Shown: piece by piece, positions 7,553 to 13,686 of the stretch
Position numbering within the stretch: position 1 is the stretch's first letter
Layout: each line of letters opens with the position of its first letter
NCBI GenBank assembly: GCA_910585005.1
Contig: CAJUCN010000038.1
Location: forward strand, 1 to 15,475
Reading direction: 5' to 3'
DNA from: an uncultured Lachnospiraceae bacterium
Lineage (GTDB): Bacteria > Bacillota > Clostridia > Lachnospirales > Lachnospiraceae
DNA: 15,475 bases
Notes under the pieces: generated by a model
What the model was told of the DNA's origin: nothing
What the model saw: the letters and a program-made list of their open reading frames with translations, nothing else
Databases searched by the model: none
Program-made: the position numbers and the translations under genes

Positions 7553-7771
7553 TTACAGGAAAATCTCGCAGTCCGGCTCCACTTTCTTGCAGGCATCCAG
7601 CACATTCTTCATAACATCTTTCGGCTCCTGCCCTTCATCAAATTCCACGATCATCTTCTGTGTCATGAAATTGACCGTTGCGCTCTGTACTCCTGCTGTT
7701 TTACGGGCTGCATCCTCCATCAGATTTGCACAGTTGGCACAGTCTACCTCGATTTTGTAAGTCTTTTTCAT
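7553..7771 (-). CDS. Small HMA-domain heavy-metal-binding protein
   Basis: The 72-residue single-domain protein has the ferredoxin-like HMA fold seen in CopZ-type chaperones and in ATPase N-domains. The metal site is DCANC (Cys11 and Cys14). An Asp before the first Cys is typical of Zn/Cd/Pb ATPase domains, whereas copper domains have Met. The rest follows the family pattern: AARKTAGVQSATVNFMTQKM for helix 1 to strand 3, then a C-terminal strand ending CEIFL. AAGGAGG precedes the ATG. It is probably the detached N-terminal domain of the ATPase encoded 180 bases downstream, delivering or sensing metal. It is transcribed from the promoter at 7836-7864 and is divergent from the ArsR gene. A further Cys pair (Cys61 in DACKKVE and Cys68 in PDCEIF) might add ligands, which is inference. 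Confidence 0.9.
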   Translation of the reverse strand: MKKTYKIEVDCANCANLMEDAARKTAGVQSATVNFMTQKMIVEFDEGQEPKDVMKNVLDACKKVEPDCEIFL

Positions 7772-7803
7772 TGTAAAGTCCTCCTTGTTATTTTTGAATT
7801 CAG

Positions 7804-7825
7804 TGATTAAGTACTTGTTTAATCA
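7804..7825. promoter_or_regulatory. Inverted-repeat operator, probable ArsR-family site
   Basis: TGATTAA (7804-7810) and TTAATCA (7819-7825) form a perfect inverted repeat with an 8-base spacer, of the size bound by ArsR/SmtB repressors. It overlaps the -35 element of the plus-strand promoter and lies at about the start of transcription from the minus-strand promoter. One bound repressor could therefore block both. Confidence 0.65.
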
Positions 7826-7843
7826 TCATGACCGTAGTATAAT
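7815..7843 (+). promoter_or_regulatory. Promoter for the ArsR-AraC genes
   Basis: TTGTTT (7815-7820) and TATAAT (7838-7843) have a 17-base spacer, giving a leader of about 95 bases before the ArsR start at 7947. The -35 overlaps the operator repeat. Confidence 0.65.
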
Positions 7844-7864
7844 ACAGAGAAAGGCACACGTCAA
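7836..7864 (-). promoter_or_regulatory. Promoter for the HMA gene
   Basis: On the minus strand TTGACG (7864-7859) and TATACT (7841-7836) are 17 bases apart, near consensus. The -10 overlaps the -10 of the plus-strand promoter by four base pairs, so the two cannot easily be occupied together. Confidence 0.7.
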
Positions 7865-7890
7865 TATTCCTAAAGCATTCCTTCCTAAAC

Positions 7891-7919
7891 GGGCGAAAAG
7901 TATTTCCGTTTGGGCGAAA
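7891..7919 (+). repeat. Direct repeat GGGCGAAA in the ArsR leader
   Basis: GGGCGAAA occurs at 7891-7898 and 7912-7919, 21 bases apart (two helical turns). The preceding bases differ (AAAC and GTTT). The spacing is that of AraC-family half-sites, and an AraC-type gene follows, so self-regulation is possible but unproven. Confidence 0.35.
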
Positions 7920-7946
7920 TGCAAACGATAAGAAAGGAACAATAAT

Positions 7947-8315
7947 ATGGACAATATGAAATTACCACACCAACATGGAGAAGGACCGCAGACCGCACTG
8001 ATCCAGAAACAATTAGACCATGTAGACTATTTCCAAACCGTAGCTGAAGTTTTCAAACAGCTTGGCGATACCACCAGAATCCGGATTTTCTGGCTTCTCT
8101 GCCACCAGGAGGAATGTGTCCTCAATATTTCAGACATGCTCCATATGTCAAGCCCGGCAGTTTCACATCATCTCAGACCATTGAAAAACAGCGGTCTGAT
8201 TATTTGCCGGCGTGAAGGAAAAGAAGTATATTATCGAGCCACAGATACAGAGCAAGGACGTCTGCTGCATCAGATGATTGAGCAGGTTATGGAAATCACC
8301 TGCCCTGAATTGTGA
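7947..8315 (+). CDS. ArsR/SmtB-family metal-responsive repressor
   Basis: This 122-residue winged-helix protein represses metal-efflux genes and releases DNA when metal binds. The core FKQLGDTTRIRIFWLL, the recognition helix MSSPAVSHHLRPLK (about 67-80) and the wing CRREGKEVYYRA are typical. Cys57 in HQEEC aligns with the first Cys of the CadC CxC motif, but the second is Leu, so a classical CadC site is incomplete. Candidate ligands also include Asp100, His108 and Cys119 in the C-terminal helix and His8/His10 at the N-terminus. The ATG has AGAAAGGA upstream. It is divergent from the HMA gene across a shared operator, so it is the obvious regulator of this efflux locus. The AraC-type gene starts 11 bases after its stop, probably in the same operon. 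Confidence 0.93.
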   Translation: MDNMKLPHQHGEGPQTALIQKQLDHVDYFQTVAEVFKQLGDTTRIRIFWLLCHQEECVLNISDMLHMSSPAVSHHLRPLKNSGLIICRREGKEVYYRATDTEQGRLLHQMIEQVMEITCPEL

Positions 8316-8325
8316 GGTCTGTCTT

Positions 8326-9228
8326 ATGAATGGTGAATTGATAAAAATACAAAAAGAAGTGGAAAGATTTCATCAAAAGGTGGCAAATGCTGTCATTCCG
8401 CTTTATCCCGGTATAGCGTTATGTTATCTTACTTTTTCAACCGATTCTTTTTCTGTGCAGCATAAGGCTCTATCACACATCATTCAGATTAACTATTGCA
8501 AAGCCGGACAGATGATGTGGGAGATGAAAAACGGAAACCGGATTTATTTGAATCCGGGAGATTTCTCCCTGCATACCATGAAAACCTGTACGGATTCCGT
8601 ACTCACCTTTCCAAACGGTACATATCAGGGACTTGGCATCTATATTGATCTGCAGGAAGCCTCTGACACGCCTCCCGAATTGTTAAAAAACTTTGGTATT
8701 TTTGAAACCATATTACCTGAAAAATTCTGCAAAGATGACAGACCTGTCTTTCTTGCTGGAAATGAACAGACAGAAAGTATTTTTTCTGCATTTTATAACC
8801 AGCCCGAAACGCTTATGCTTCCATTCCAAAAAATCAAGATTTTGGAATTGCTGCTTTACCTTGCCAAAATGAAGTTTACGCCCCAAAACAAACTGGCTGA
8901 ATATCAATTCGAGCTGACTGAAACGATCCGAAAGATCCATGACCAGCTTTTGCAGCACATGGAGCAGAGAATTACCATAGAGGAACTTTCAAGACAATAT
9001 CTCATCAATCCGACAACTTTGAAAAGCGCTTTTAAGTCAGTCTATGGAACTTCCATTGCGGCACATATCAAGGAACACCGAATGCGGCAGGCTGCAAAAC
9101 TGTTAAAAGAAACGAATAAGAGCATAGCTGAAATCGCACAGGCTGTCGGCTATGACAGCCAGAGCAAATTTACTGCGGCATTTAAAACATATTTTGAAGT
9201 CCTACCGAAAGAGTACCGTAAAAATTGA
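8326..9228 (+). CDS. AraC-family transcriptional regulator
   Basis: The ATG at 8326 follows GTGAGG and gives about 300 residues; the open frame further upstream overlaps the ArsR gene. The N-terminal 200 residues are the effector-sensing part, with the cupin-like turn GDFSLHTMKTC and no membrane segment. The C-terminal 100 residues hold the two helix-turn-helix units: ITIEELSRQYLINPTTLKSA and the AraC signature KSIAEIAQAVGYDSQSKFTA followed by AFKTYFEVLPKEYRK. It lies 11 bases after the ArsR gene and is likely co-transcribed. Its targets and effector are unknown. Regulators of this branch usually control an adjacent transporter or enzyme gene. Here the sequence after it (9335-9461) holds a possible promoter and only a 15-codon frame, so a partner gene may have been lost. 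Confidence 0.93.
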   Translation: MNGELIKIQKEVERFHQKVANAVIPLYPGIALCYLTFSTDSFSVQHKALSHIIQINYCKAGQMMWEMKNGNRIYLNPGDFSLHTMKTCTDSVLTFPNGTYQGLGIYIDLQEASDTPPELLKNFGIFETILPEKFCKDDRPVFLAGNEQTESIFSAFYNQPETLMLPFQKIKILELLLYLAKMKFTPQNKLAEYQFELTETIRKIHDQLLQHMEQRITIEELSRQYLINPTTLKSAFKSVYGTSIAAHIKEHRMRQAAKLLKETNKSIAEIAQAVGYDSQSKFTAAFKTYFEVLPKEYRKN

Positions 9229-9334
9229 GCGGGAGCAACACATCATTCTAAAACAATTTTCTTTCCCCTAACCCCTCTGCGCTCAAAAATCACAAAATGC
9301 CATGCTGGAATTTCTGTTTTTTTCACTCATTTTT

Positions 9335-9366
9335 TTGCACGAATATCCCCCGTAACGGGATATAAG
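9335..9366 (+). promoter_or_regulatory. Possible regulated promoter with an inverted repeat
   Basis: TTGCAC (9335-9340) and TATAAG (9361-9366) resemble -35 and -10 elements with a long 20-base spacer. The spacer and the start of the -10 carry an inverted repeat, TATCCC (9344-9349) with GGGATA (9357-9362). Long spacers with internal dyads are typical of activator-dependent promoters, but this is weak evidence on its own. Confidence 0.35.
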
Positions 9367-9413
9367 ATAGTGTAAAATCCTTTCATAATCCCATTACAGA
9401 AAGGAAACAAAAA

Positions 9414-9461
9414 ATGGCAAACAGAGAACGAAACACCTTGATGTGTGCAGTATGCCGTTGA
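9414..9461 (+). CDS. 15-codon ORF with a good ribosome binding site, leader peptide or truncated gene
   Basis: The ATG at 9414 has GAAAGGA 8 bases upstream. It encodes MANRERNTLMCAVCR and then TGA at 9459-9461. The CxxC at the end suggests the first residues of a small metal-binding or zinc-ribbon protein, cut off by later rearrangement. Alternatively it is a leader peptide. No homologue is recognised. Confidence 0.35.
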   Translation: MANRERNTLMCAVCR

Positions 9462-9595
9462 TTTTTATAAGTAATCTCATTCGATATTTATATAACTTAC
9501 ATTTCATTTCTCATTTCCCCAATCTGAACATATCTGATATGCTGTTTTCATAAAACAGTGCCAATAAATTATTTCAATGTGACTAGTACTTTCTG

Positions 9596-9799
9596 TCATC
9601 TTTCGGACATACTGACGGCTTCAACCGCAACACTTCCACCCCTTACAAACTCAATCCTGTTTGCAAACTTTCCGCTATGCAGCATATCAAACAGAACATC
9701 CCTGTTTACCCACTGAACACCGCCAACTTCTGTTTCCTGCATTTTTATTTCAGATATATCTATATCAGCATGAAACATCCATACATCATAATATAGATT
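9596..9799 (-). pseudogene. C-terminal fragment of a NUDIX hydrolase
   Basis: Reading through the ATG at 9778, the frame gives YYDVWMFHADIDISEIKMQE and then VGGVQWVNRDVLFDML. This is the typical C-terminal third of a NUDIX hydrolase: the YYDVW strand, the Q..EV..V.W motif and a downstream G.F segment. The catalytic NUDIX box GX5EX7REUXEEXGU would lie upstream and is missing, because at about 9800-9837 the sequence changes into a reverse-transcriptase fragment. It ends at a natural stop at 9596. It cannot be active. Confidence 0.75.
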
Positions 9800-9836
9800 G
9801 CTTTTGCAGCTTCTTCCATATCCGCAAGCGGAATCT

Positions 9837-10082
9837 ATTTCTCATTACCCGGTTTGCAGACATTTCACTTCCGGCCATGATGATACAATCATCTGCGTAT
9901 CGTACAAAGTTAAGCCCTCTCTTTTCCATTTCCGTATCCAGTTCGTTGAGCACGATGTTTGCCAGCAATGGTGAGAGATTTCCTCCTTGTGGTGTCCCCA
10001 CGATAGAGTCCTCATATTCATCATCAATCATGATTCCTCTGACCCAACACGCCTTTAACAGAACTATATTTGAGTGATGAAA
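9837..10082 (-). pseudogene. ltrA: Fragment of a group II intron reverse transcriptase/maturase
   Basis: The frame includes GTPQGGNLSPLLANIVLNEL and NFVRYADDCIIMAG. These are reverse-transcriptase blocks 4 and 5, with the catalytic YADD (residues 45-48 of the open frame that starts at 10031). Homology appears to continue upstream of that ATG (LLKACWVRGIMIDDEYEDSI) to about 10080. It breaks downstream after RVMRN, near 9837. The thumb, maturase and HNH domains, the earlier blocks and the intron RNA are not seen. It is a dead fragment whose two ends abut unrelated gene pieces (NUDIX and an unknown protein). Confidence 0.8.
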
Positions 10083-10467
10083 TGGTTGCGCCTCTGAAAA
10101 GTGGTCGAATCAACAACCGCCTGCTGTGCGAACTTGCCACCCACAAGGATTTTATAAAGTTTTAGCTGATATTGCGGTTTATGTGGATGGGATTGCCTCC
10201 ATGCAGATTCAAAACCTCAATTCCCTTGTCGATACTGTCCGGCACGAAATTATAGAACGCTACCGCCCTGGGGTAGATAACCCGCACCTCCGGATTTTGC
10301 AGGCTGCACACATTGAGGATGACGAATATTTCAGCCACACGATACAGGACGATATAAGTGTAATCATCCGTGCTGTACACAAGTCTGACAGTGAAAGCGC
10401 ACCGCCAACTACCATTGCCGAAGAATTGAAGCAGGATTTGGATGTAGCAGCGGTTTTGTGCTGGTAG
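10083..10467 (+). pseudogene. Unrecognised protein fragment with a frameshift
   Basis: From 10081 one frame reads MVAPLKSGRINNRLLCELAT then HKDFIKF and a stop. From about 10156 the next frame continues naturally with LADIAVYVDGIASMQIQNLN, LVDTVRHEIIERYRPGVDNP and EDDEYFSHTIQDDISVIIRA. It ends at 10467 after a degraded-looking tail. A one- or two-base shift near 10156 would join INNRLLCELATHKDFIKF with LADIAVYVDGI. The protein is acidic, soluble and helical in style, with no motif I can name. Its position beside an intron fragment suggests it came with a mobile element. The reverse strand also has an open frame here but with a Ser/Cys-rich antisense-like composition. Confidence 0.45.
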
Positions 10468-10507
10468 TATTTAGTTGGGGCGCGGCTCAATAAACCGGAA
10501 TCTATGC

Positions 10508-11293
10508 TTATATTTTTTTCTTTTGTAGAAATATAAAAAATGCAATCAAAATCACATTGACAATTAAAACAATAATGCTTCCTTCAATTTTGCAAATTCC
10601 GCCGGACAAAATATCGCTTCCAGTAAAAGTCGTAACAAACAGATTTGGATAGTCATCAGCAAGTGACACACCACCTAAAACTAATGCACCAATTCCATTC
10701 CATAAAAAGTGCATAATAATTGGTGCTATAATAGAGCCACTATATTCAAGGACTACTGTCATAAGCAAACTCATAGTAAGTACATTTAAAACGGGAATAA
10801 TACCCGCTTCAAATGCCCCTCCATGCAATGCTGTAAAAAGTATTGTTGTCACAATCGTAGCAACAATTATATTGTGCTTTTGCTTAAGCATTTGATACAA
10901 ATAACCACGAACAAGAAGTTCCTGCATAATGGTATTTAGAAATACTGCCAGCACCCAAACAGGGAATAGGTTAATTAAGTTAGTTCCGTCAACATGAATA
11001 ATTTTTGCTACATACATTACCAAAACAGGGATAGCTAACCATACAATCCCTGCGATTACTCCCAATACCATTCCCTTTACTGGATTATCGAATAAATATA
11101 ACTTTACATTTTTCTTTTCAGCAAGCCAAAAGATGAGGGTAAAAGCTGCTATTGCCAATAAAGGTGTTATTTCTGCCCATAATCTCCATATAGCCTGTTC
11201 CTTTGAAGATGATAACGGCAGTATAGAAACCAATATTGCCCATCCCAGAAAAAAGCCTATGGATTTTAAAATTGTAATACCAATCTTTTTCAA
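10508..11293 (-). CDS. CPBP-family intramembrane protease (Abi/CAAX-like)
   Basis: The 261-residue protein has about seven to eight hydrophobic segments and the three CPBP motifs. Motif 1 is QELLVRG (residues about 123-129, EExxxR with Gln in place of the first Glu). Motif 2 is FTALH (FxxxH). Motif 3 is HFLWN (HxxxN). These enzymes are Rce1-type glutamic membrane proteases, often linked to bacteriocin immunity or peptide processing. The TTG at 11293 has GGGAGA upstream at the usual distance and is chosen as the start. A -10 TATAAT lies at 11337-11332 on the minus strand. The Gln in motif 1 may lower or change activity. The gene stands alone between broken genes, with no visible bacteriocin gene nearby. 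Confidence 0.88.
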   Translation of the reverse strand: MKKIGITILKSIGFFLGWAILVSILPLSSSKEQAIWRLWAEITPLLAIAAFTLIFWLAEKKNVKLYLFDNPVKGMVLGVIAGIVWLAIPVLVMYVAKIIHVDGTNLINLFPVWVLAVFLNTIMQELLVRGYLYQMLKQKHNIIVATIVTTILFTALHGGAFEAGIIPVLNVLTMSLLMTVVLEYSGSIIAPIIMHFLWNGIGALVLGGVSLADDYPNLFVTTFTGSDILSGGICKIEGSIIVLIVNVILIAFFIFLQKKKI

Positions 11294-11331
11294 AATGAAT
11301 ATCTCCCAAACTCCAATTTGTCAACGGCTCC

Positions 11332-11360
11332 ATTATACCGCAATAATTTTCCTGATGGAA
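11332..11360 (-). promoter_or_regulatory. Probable promoter for the CPBP gene
   Basis: A perfect TATAAT on the minus strand (11337-11332) lies about 40 bases upstream of the TTG start. The -35 position holds TTCCAT, a poor match, so the call rests on the -10 and its location. Confidence 0.45.
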
Positions 11361-11398
11361 TAGACTTTACAAAAAATTCATTTAATTGCAATAAGACG

Positions 11399-11480
11399 TT
11401 ATTCCTCTGAATCTGCTCTTGTTCTGTCCTTTGTAATAACATAGCTGTCGGGAATGTCCTCCGTATCGGTGCTGTCAATC
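11399..11480 (-). pseudogene. C-terminal tail of an unidentified protein
   Basis: Overlapping the end of the truncated radical SAM gene in another frame, the minus strand reads GSIPILIDSTDTEDIPDSYV then ITKDRTRADSEE and a TAA at 11399. The acidic, well-formed C-terminus looks like real protein sequence and has no start of its own. It is probably the end of a gene whose upstream part was deleted when it was joined to the radical SAM gene. Confidence 0.4.
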
Positions 11481-12068
11481 AAAATAGGGATTGAGCCGGC
11501 TAAACAGCTTTGCACTGTTCACCGCATTCCAGTATCCCCTACCCTTTCCCGCAAGCCCGGTCATGTAGACGAAATAATATTCTATCCCTGCCTCGTCCAG
11601 CTTCCGGCACTGCTCCAGTATGTCAGCCGCCGTGTACCCTTTGCCCGCCAGGGCGAGCGTGCCATCGTCACCGCTCTCCGTCCCGATGGTCAGCCCGTTT
11701 ATCCCCATCGCCCGGAGCTTCTTAAGCTGCCACACTTCCTTGTCCCTGATATCCCGGATGCTGGCAAACATGGCCATCGTCTGGCATTTGATGAGGTAAT
11801 CCCGCACCGTCAGCGCACGGAGTTTCAGGTTCTCATAGCTCATGGCGAACGGGTTTGCCCCCGTCCAGAAGATGCGCCGTGCATAGGGCTGGTAGCTTTT
11901 GATCTCCGCCAGGTCTTCCTCGAACTCCTCCATCGGTGACATACGGAAACACTCGTCTTTGTAAAGGCTGCAGAAACGGCATTTTTTATAGGTACATCCG
12001 GAAGCCGCCTGTATGATGACGGAATGCGCCTCATAAGGCGGCCTCCATGTCCTTCCTGTAAAGTGCAT
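11475..12068 (-). pseudogene. C-terminally truncated radical SAM protein (paralogue of 12772-13656)
   Basis: The ATG at 12068 has GAGGAGATGAG upstream. The protein keeps the radical SAM cluster motif CTYKKCRFC (CxxxCxxC, binding a 4Fe-4S cluster and S-adenosylmethionine) and most of the TIM-barrel (FWTGANPFAMSYENL, GINGLTIGTESGDDGTLALA). It stops after 197 residues at FSRLNPYF, where the 294-residue neighbour continues for about 100 more (VIVSSMLTIYPTSEL onward). The following bases belong to a different protein tail (11399-11480), so this is truncation by deletion rather than a short natural form. The DUF5301-like gene ends 12 bases before its start, so the two were an operon. Activity is doubtful because the last barrel strands and the C-terminal helices are missing. 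Confidence 0.8.
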
Positions 12069-12080
12069 AAACTCATCTCC

Positions 12081-12490
12081 TCAATTCATATCCTGTATCA
12101 GGCTTTTCAATTCTTCCATATCAATTTCGTATATCCCTTGATATGTTTTCTCCACATATCCCCTGTTGCCCTTCAAGTAATAGTAGATCGTTTCGATGGC
12201 CTTATCCCCATCTGAAATACTAAATTCCCCATAGTAATCCGAAGCAGGATGTTCTTGTACCGAGAGTTCATCTGTTGCCTGCGCAGATGAAATGACAGAC
12301 ACGAATTGCCCAATCCATCCCCTATCCGAACAGGAACATGAAAAACCGTCTATGGTTGTAACCTCAACGGCAGTTATTTGTCCGTCATCCGGCAGTTCAA
12401 GCGGGGGAGCGGCAGGCTTCTTCCCGCCCCCGTAATAAGCAGGGCAATAACAGCAAAGCAGATCAGCAGTTTCTCCTTATCTTCCGGCAA
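12081..12490 (-). pseudogene. DUF5301-like lipoprotein with a frameshift at the lipobox
   Basis: A signal peptide-like start (KEKLLICFAVIALLITG) is followed, in the next frame, by GKKPAAPPLELPDDGQITAV and the body VISSAQATDELSVQEHPASD, ending YVEKTYQGIYEIDMEELKSL. This pattern (a beta-rich domain with Q-P/T-YQGIY near the end) resembles DUF5301 proteins of clostridia. The break is near 12425: one lost base changes the expected LITGC-GKK lipobox into LITGAGRS and shifts the frame. The intact protein would be a secreted membrane-anchored lipoprotein of about 135 residues. The start is uncertain; a TTG at 12490 is in frame. The stop at 12081 is followed closely by the truncated radical SAM gene. 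Confidence 0.65.
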
Positions 12491-12547
12491 AACGCCGTGT
12501 AAGCATATTACCTGACTTCCCCCGCTTTCCAAGCGGTTTTCTGAATA

Positions 12548-12573
12548 GGAAAAAGGGCCTGTGAGCCCTTTCC
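12548..12573 (-). terminator. Rho-independent terminator
   Basis: On the minus strand AAAGGGC (12571-12565) and GCCCTTT (12558-12552) form a stem with a six-base loop, followed by more T residues. It follows the 53-residue ORF, so it ends the pyrD-like/radical SAM/ORF transcript. Confidence 0.65.
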
Positions 12574-12598
12574 TCACTTCTCTTTAGTCCATTCTCCT

Positions 12599-12760
12599 TT
12601 AAAGCCGCAGGGCTTCAATCATCTCATAGGCAATACTGATGTCCGTCAATTCATCCGGAAGCCTTGTGCGGGGATGCCACTCTGCCGCCGCCAGTTCCTT
12701 CCTGTCAAGGCGTATCCCATCAGGGCCGTCCAGCCTGTAAGGGAAGATATCCTGTATCAT
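12599..12760 (-). CDS. 53-residue ORF downstream of the radical SAM gene
   Basis: It begins at the ATG at 12760, with a strong AAGGAGGGAAG site right after the radical SAM stop (12772), and ends with TAA at 12599. The sequence starts MIQDIFPYRLDGPDGIRLDR and ends with an acidic helix (DELTDISIAYEMIEALRL). There is no Cys, no membrane segment and no known motif. The opening MIQDI resembles the start of some clostridial NUDIX-type proteins, so it could be a truncated N-terminus, but the natural-looking stop and close coupling to radical SAM favour a real small gene. The function is unknown; a substrate peptide or small partner of the enzyme is a possibility that the sequence does not prove. Confidence 0.55.
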   Translation of the reverse strand: MIQDIFPYRLDGPDGIRLDRKELAAAEWHPRTRLPDELTDISIAYEMIEALRL

Positions 12761-12771
12761 GGCTTCCCTCC

Positions 12772-13656
12772 TTACAGGTGCCGCAGGTTCTCACGGTACC
12801 TGCGCAGTTCCTTTTCATCCACAGCGCCGATGACCTCATCCAGCCACTTGACCATCCGTCCCCTGTCCTTCGGCAGATGCCCTTCCACGTTGATGCAGTT
12901 CGATGCGCCCATCGTTGCAAAATAAGTGTCTATGTCAAGGCTGCCGACCAGCGTCCTTAGTTCATACAGCTTTTCTATCTCCGTTTCCTCCGTCCAGTTG
13001 CCTGCCTGGATTTCCTGGTACAGTTCCGAAGTCGGGTAGATGGTCAGCATGGAGGAAACAATGACCTTCGGGTGGAGCTGGTTGAACACCTCCGCCGTGT
13101 TCTTCACCCCTTCCTCCATATGCCCGGAGCCGTATATCCCGGCAAGGTAGAAGAAGTTATAGTCCATCCCTGCCTCATCCAGCCTTTTGCATTCTTCTAT
13201 GATCTCCTTCGTGCCGAACCCTTTATGCATGAAGGACAGGGATTCCTCGTCACCCGCCTCCACGCCGATGGTAAGGCTGTTGTACCCAAGCCCCCGCAGC
13301 TCCCGTAGCTGCTCCGTGGTCTTCGGCGTGATGTCCGTGATGCGGGCGAAACAGCCGATGGACTGCACTTTCGGGTAATATTTCCGTACCAGTTCCGCCA
13401 GCGTTTTCAGCTTGTCAAAACTTAATACAAAAGGGTTCGCCCCGGTGAAGAATACCCTCTTTGCGTTCCGGTAGTAGCGGCTGATCTCCTTCAAGTCCGC
13501 CTCCACCTCGGATAAAGGCGACATCCGGAACTTAAACGGCACGTCCTCATAGAGCGTGCAGAACTTGCATTTGTGGTGGGTACAGCCCGCCGTCACCTGT
13601 ACCAGTGCGCTCCCCGCCTCATAGGGCGGCCTCCATATCGTTCCCGTGTAATGCAT
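12772..13656 (-). CDS. Radical SAM protein
   Basis: The 294-residue protein starts at the ATG at 13656, with GGAAGGAGAG upstream. It has the canonical cluster motif CTHHKCKFC (residues 25-33), followed by RMSPLSEVEADLKEI, the SAM-binding strand region FFTGANPFVLSFDKL, and GYNSLTIGVEAGDEESLSFM. The C-terminal third carries SSMLTIYPTSELYQEI and ends with ELRRYRENLRHL. No SPASM or B12-binding domain is seen. Members of this clostridial family (opening MHYTGTIWRPPYEA) have no function I know. Upstream lies a broken dihydroorotate dehydrogenase-like gene, downstream a 53-residue ORF and then a terminator. A truncated paralogue lies at 11475-12068. It is probably expressed and intact. Confidence 0.9.
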   Translation of the reverse strand: MHYTGTIWRPPYEAGSALVQVTAGCTHHKCKFCTLYEDVPFKFRMSPLSEVEADLKEISRYYRNAKRVFFTGANPFVLSFDKLKTLAELVRKYYPKVQSIGCFARITDITPKTTEQLRELRGLGYNSLTIGVEAGDEESLSFMHKGFGTKEIIEECKRLDEAGMDYNFFYLAGIYGSGHMEEGVKNTAEVFNQLHPKVIVSSMLTIYPTSELYQEIQAGNWTEETEIEKLYELRTLVGSLDIDTYFATMGASNCINVEGHLPKDRGRMVKWLDEVIGAVDEKELRRYRENLRHL

Positions 13657-13686
13657 AAAACATCTCTCCTTCCTGTCTGTAAAAAT

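Larger units (their letters stand above)
9229..9595. other. Intergenic stretch with a possible promoter and a minimal ORF
   Basis: It contains a possible regulated promoter (9335-9366), a 15-codon ORF (9414-9461) and a perfect 7-base-pair hairpin (CTGTTTT, CAT loop, AAAACAG, 9542-9558). The rest is AT rich and shows no gene. Confidence 0.5.

Noticed and set aside
8603..8958. Minus-strand frames within the AraC gene
   Set aside because: They are shadows of a clear AraC-family protein on the plus strand.
9225..9286. TTGAGCG/CGCTCAA inverted repeat after the AraC gene as a terminator
   Set aside because: The arms are only 7 bases with a loop of about 48 and no T-run, so it is not convincing.
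10260..10490. 76-residue minus-strand frame opposite the unknown fragment
   Set aside because: The Ser/Cys-rich composition is typical of an antisense reading; the plus-strand sequence looks like the real protein.
11454..11939. 161-residue plus-strand frame over the radical SAM gene
   Set aside because: It is antisense to an obvious protein family with a cluster motif and has no supporting start site.
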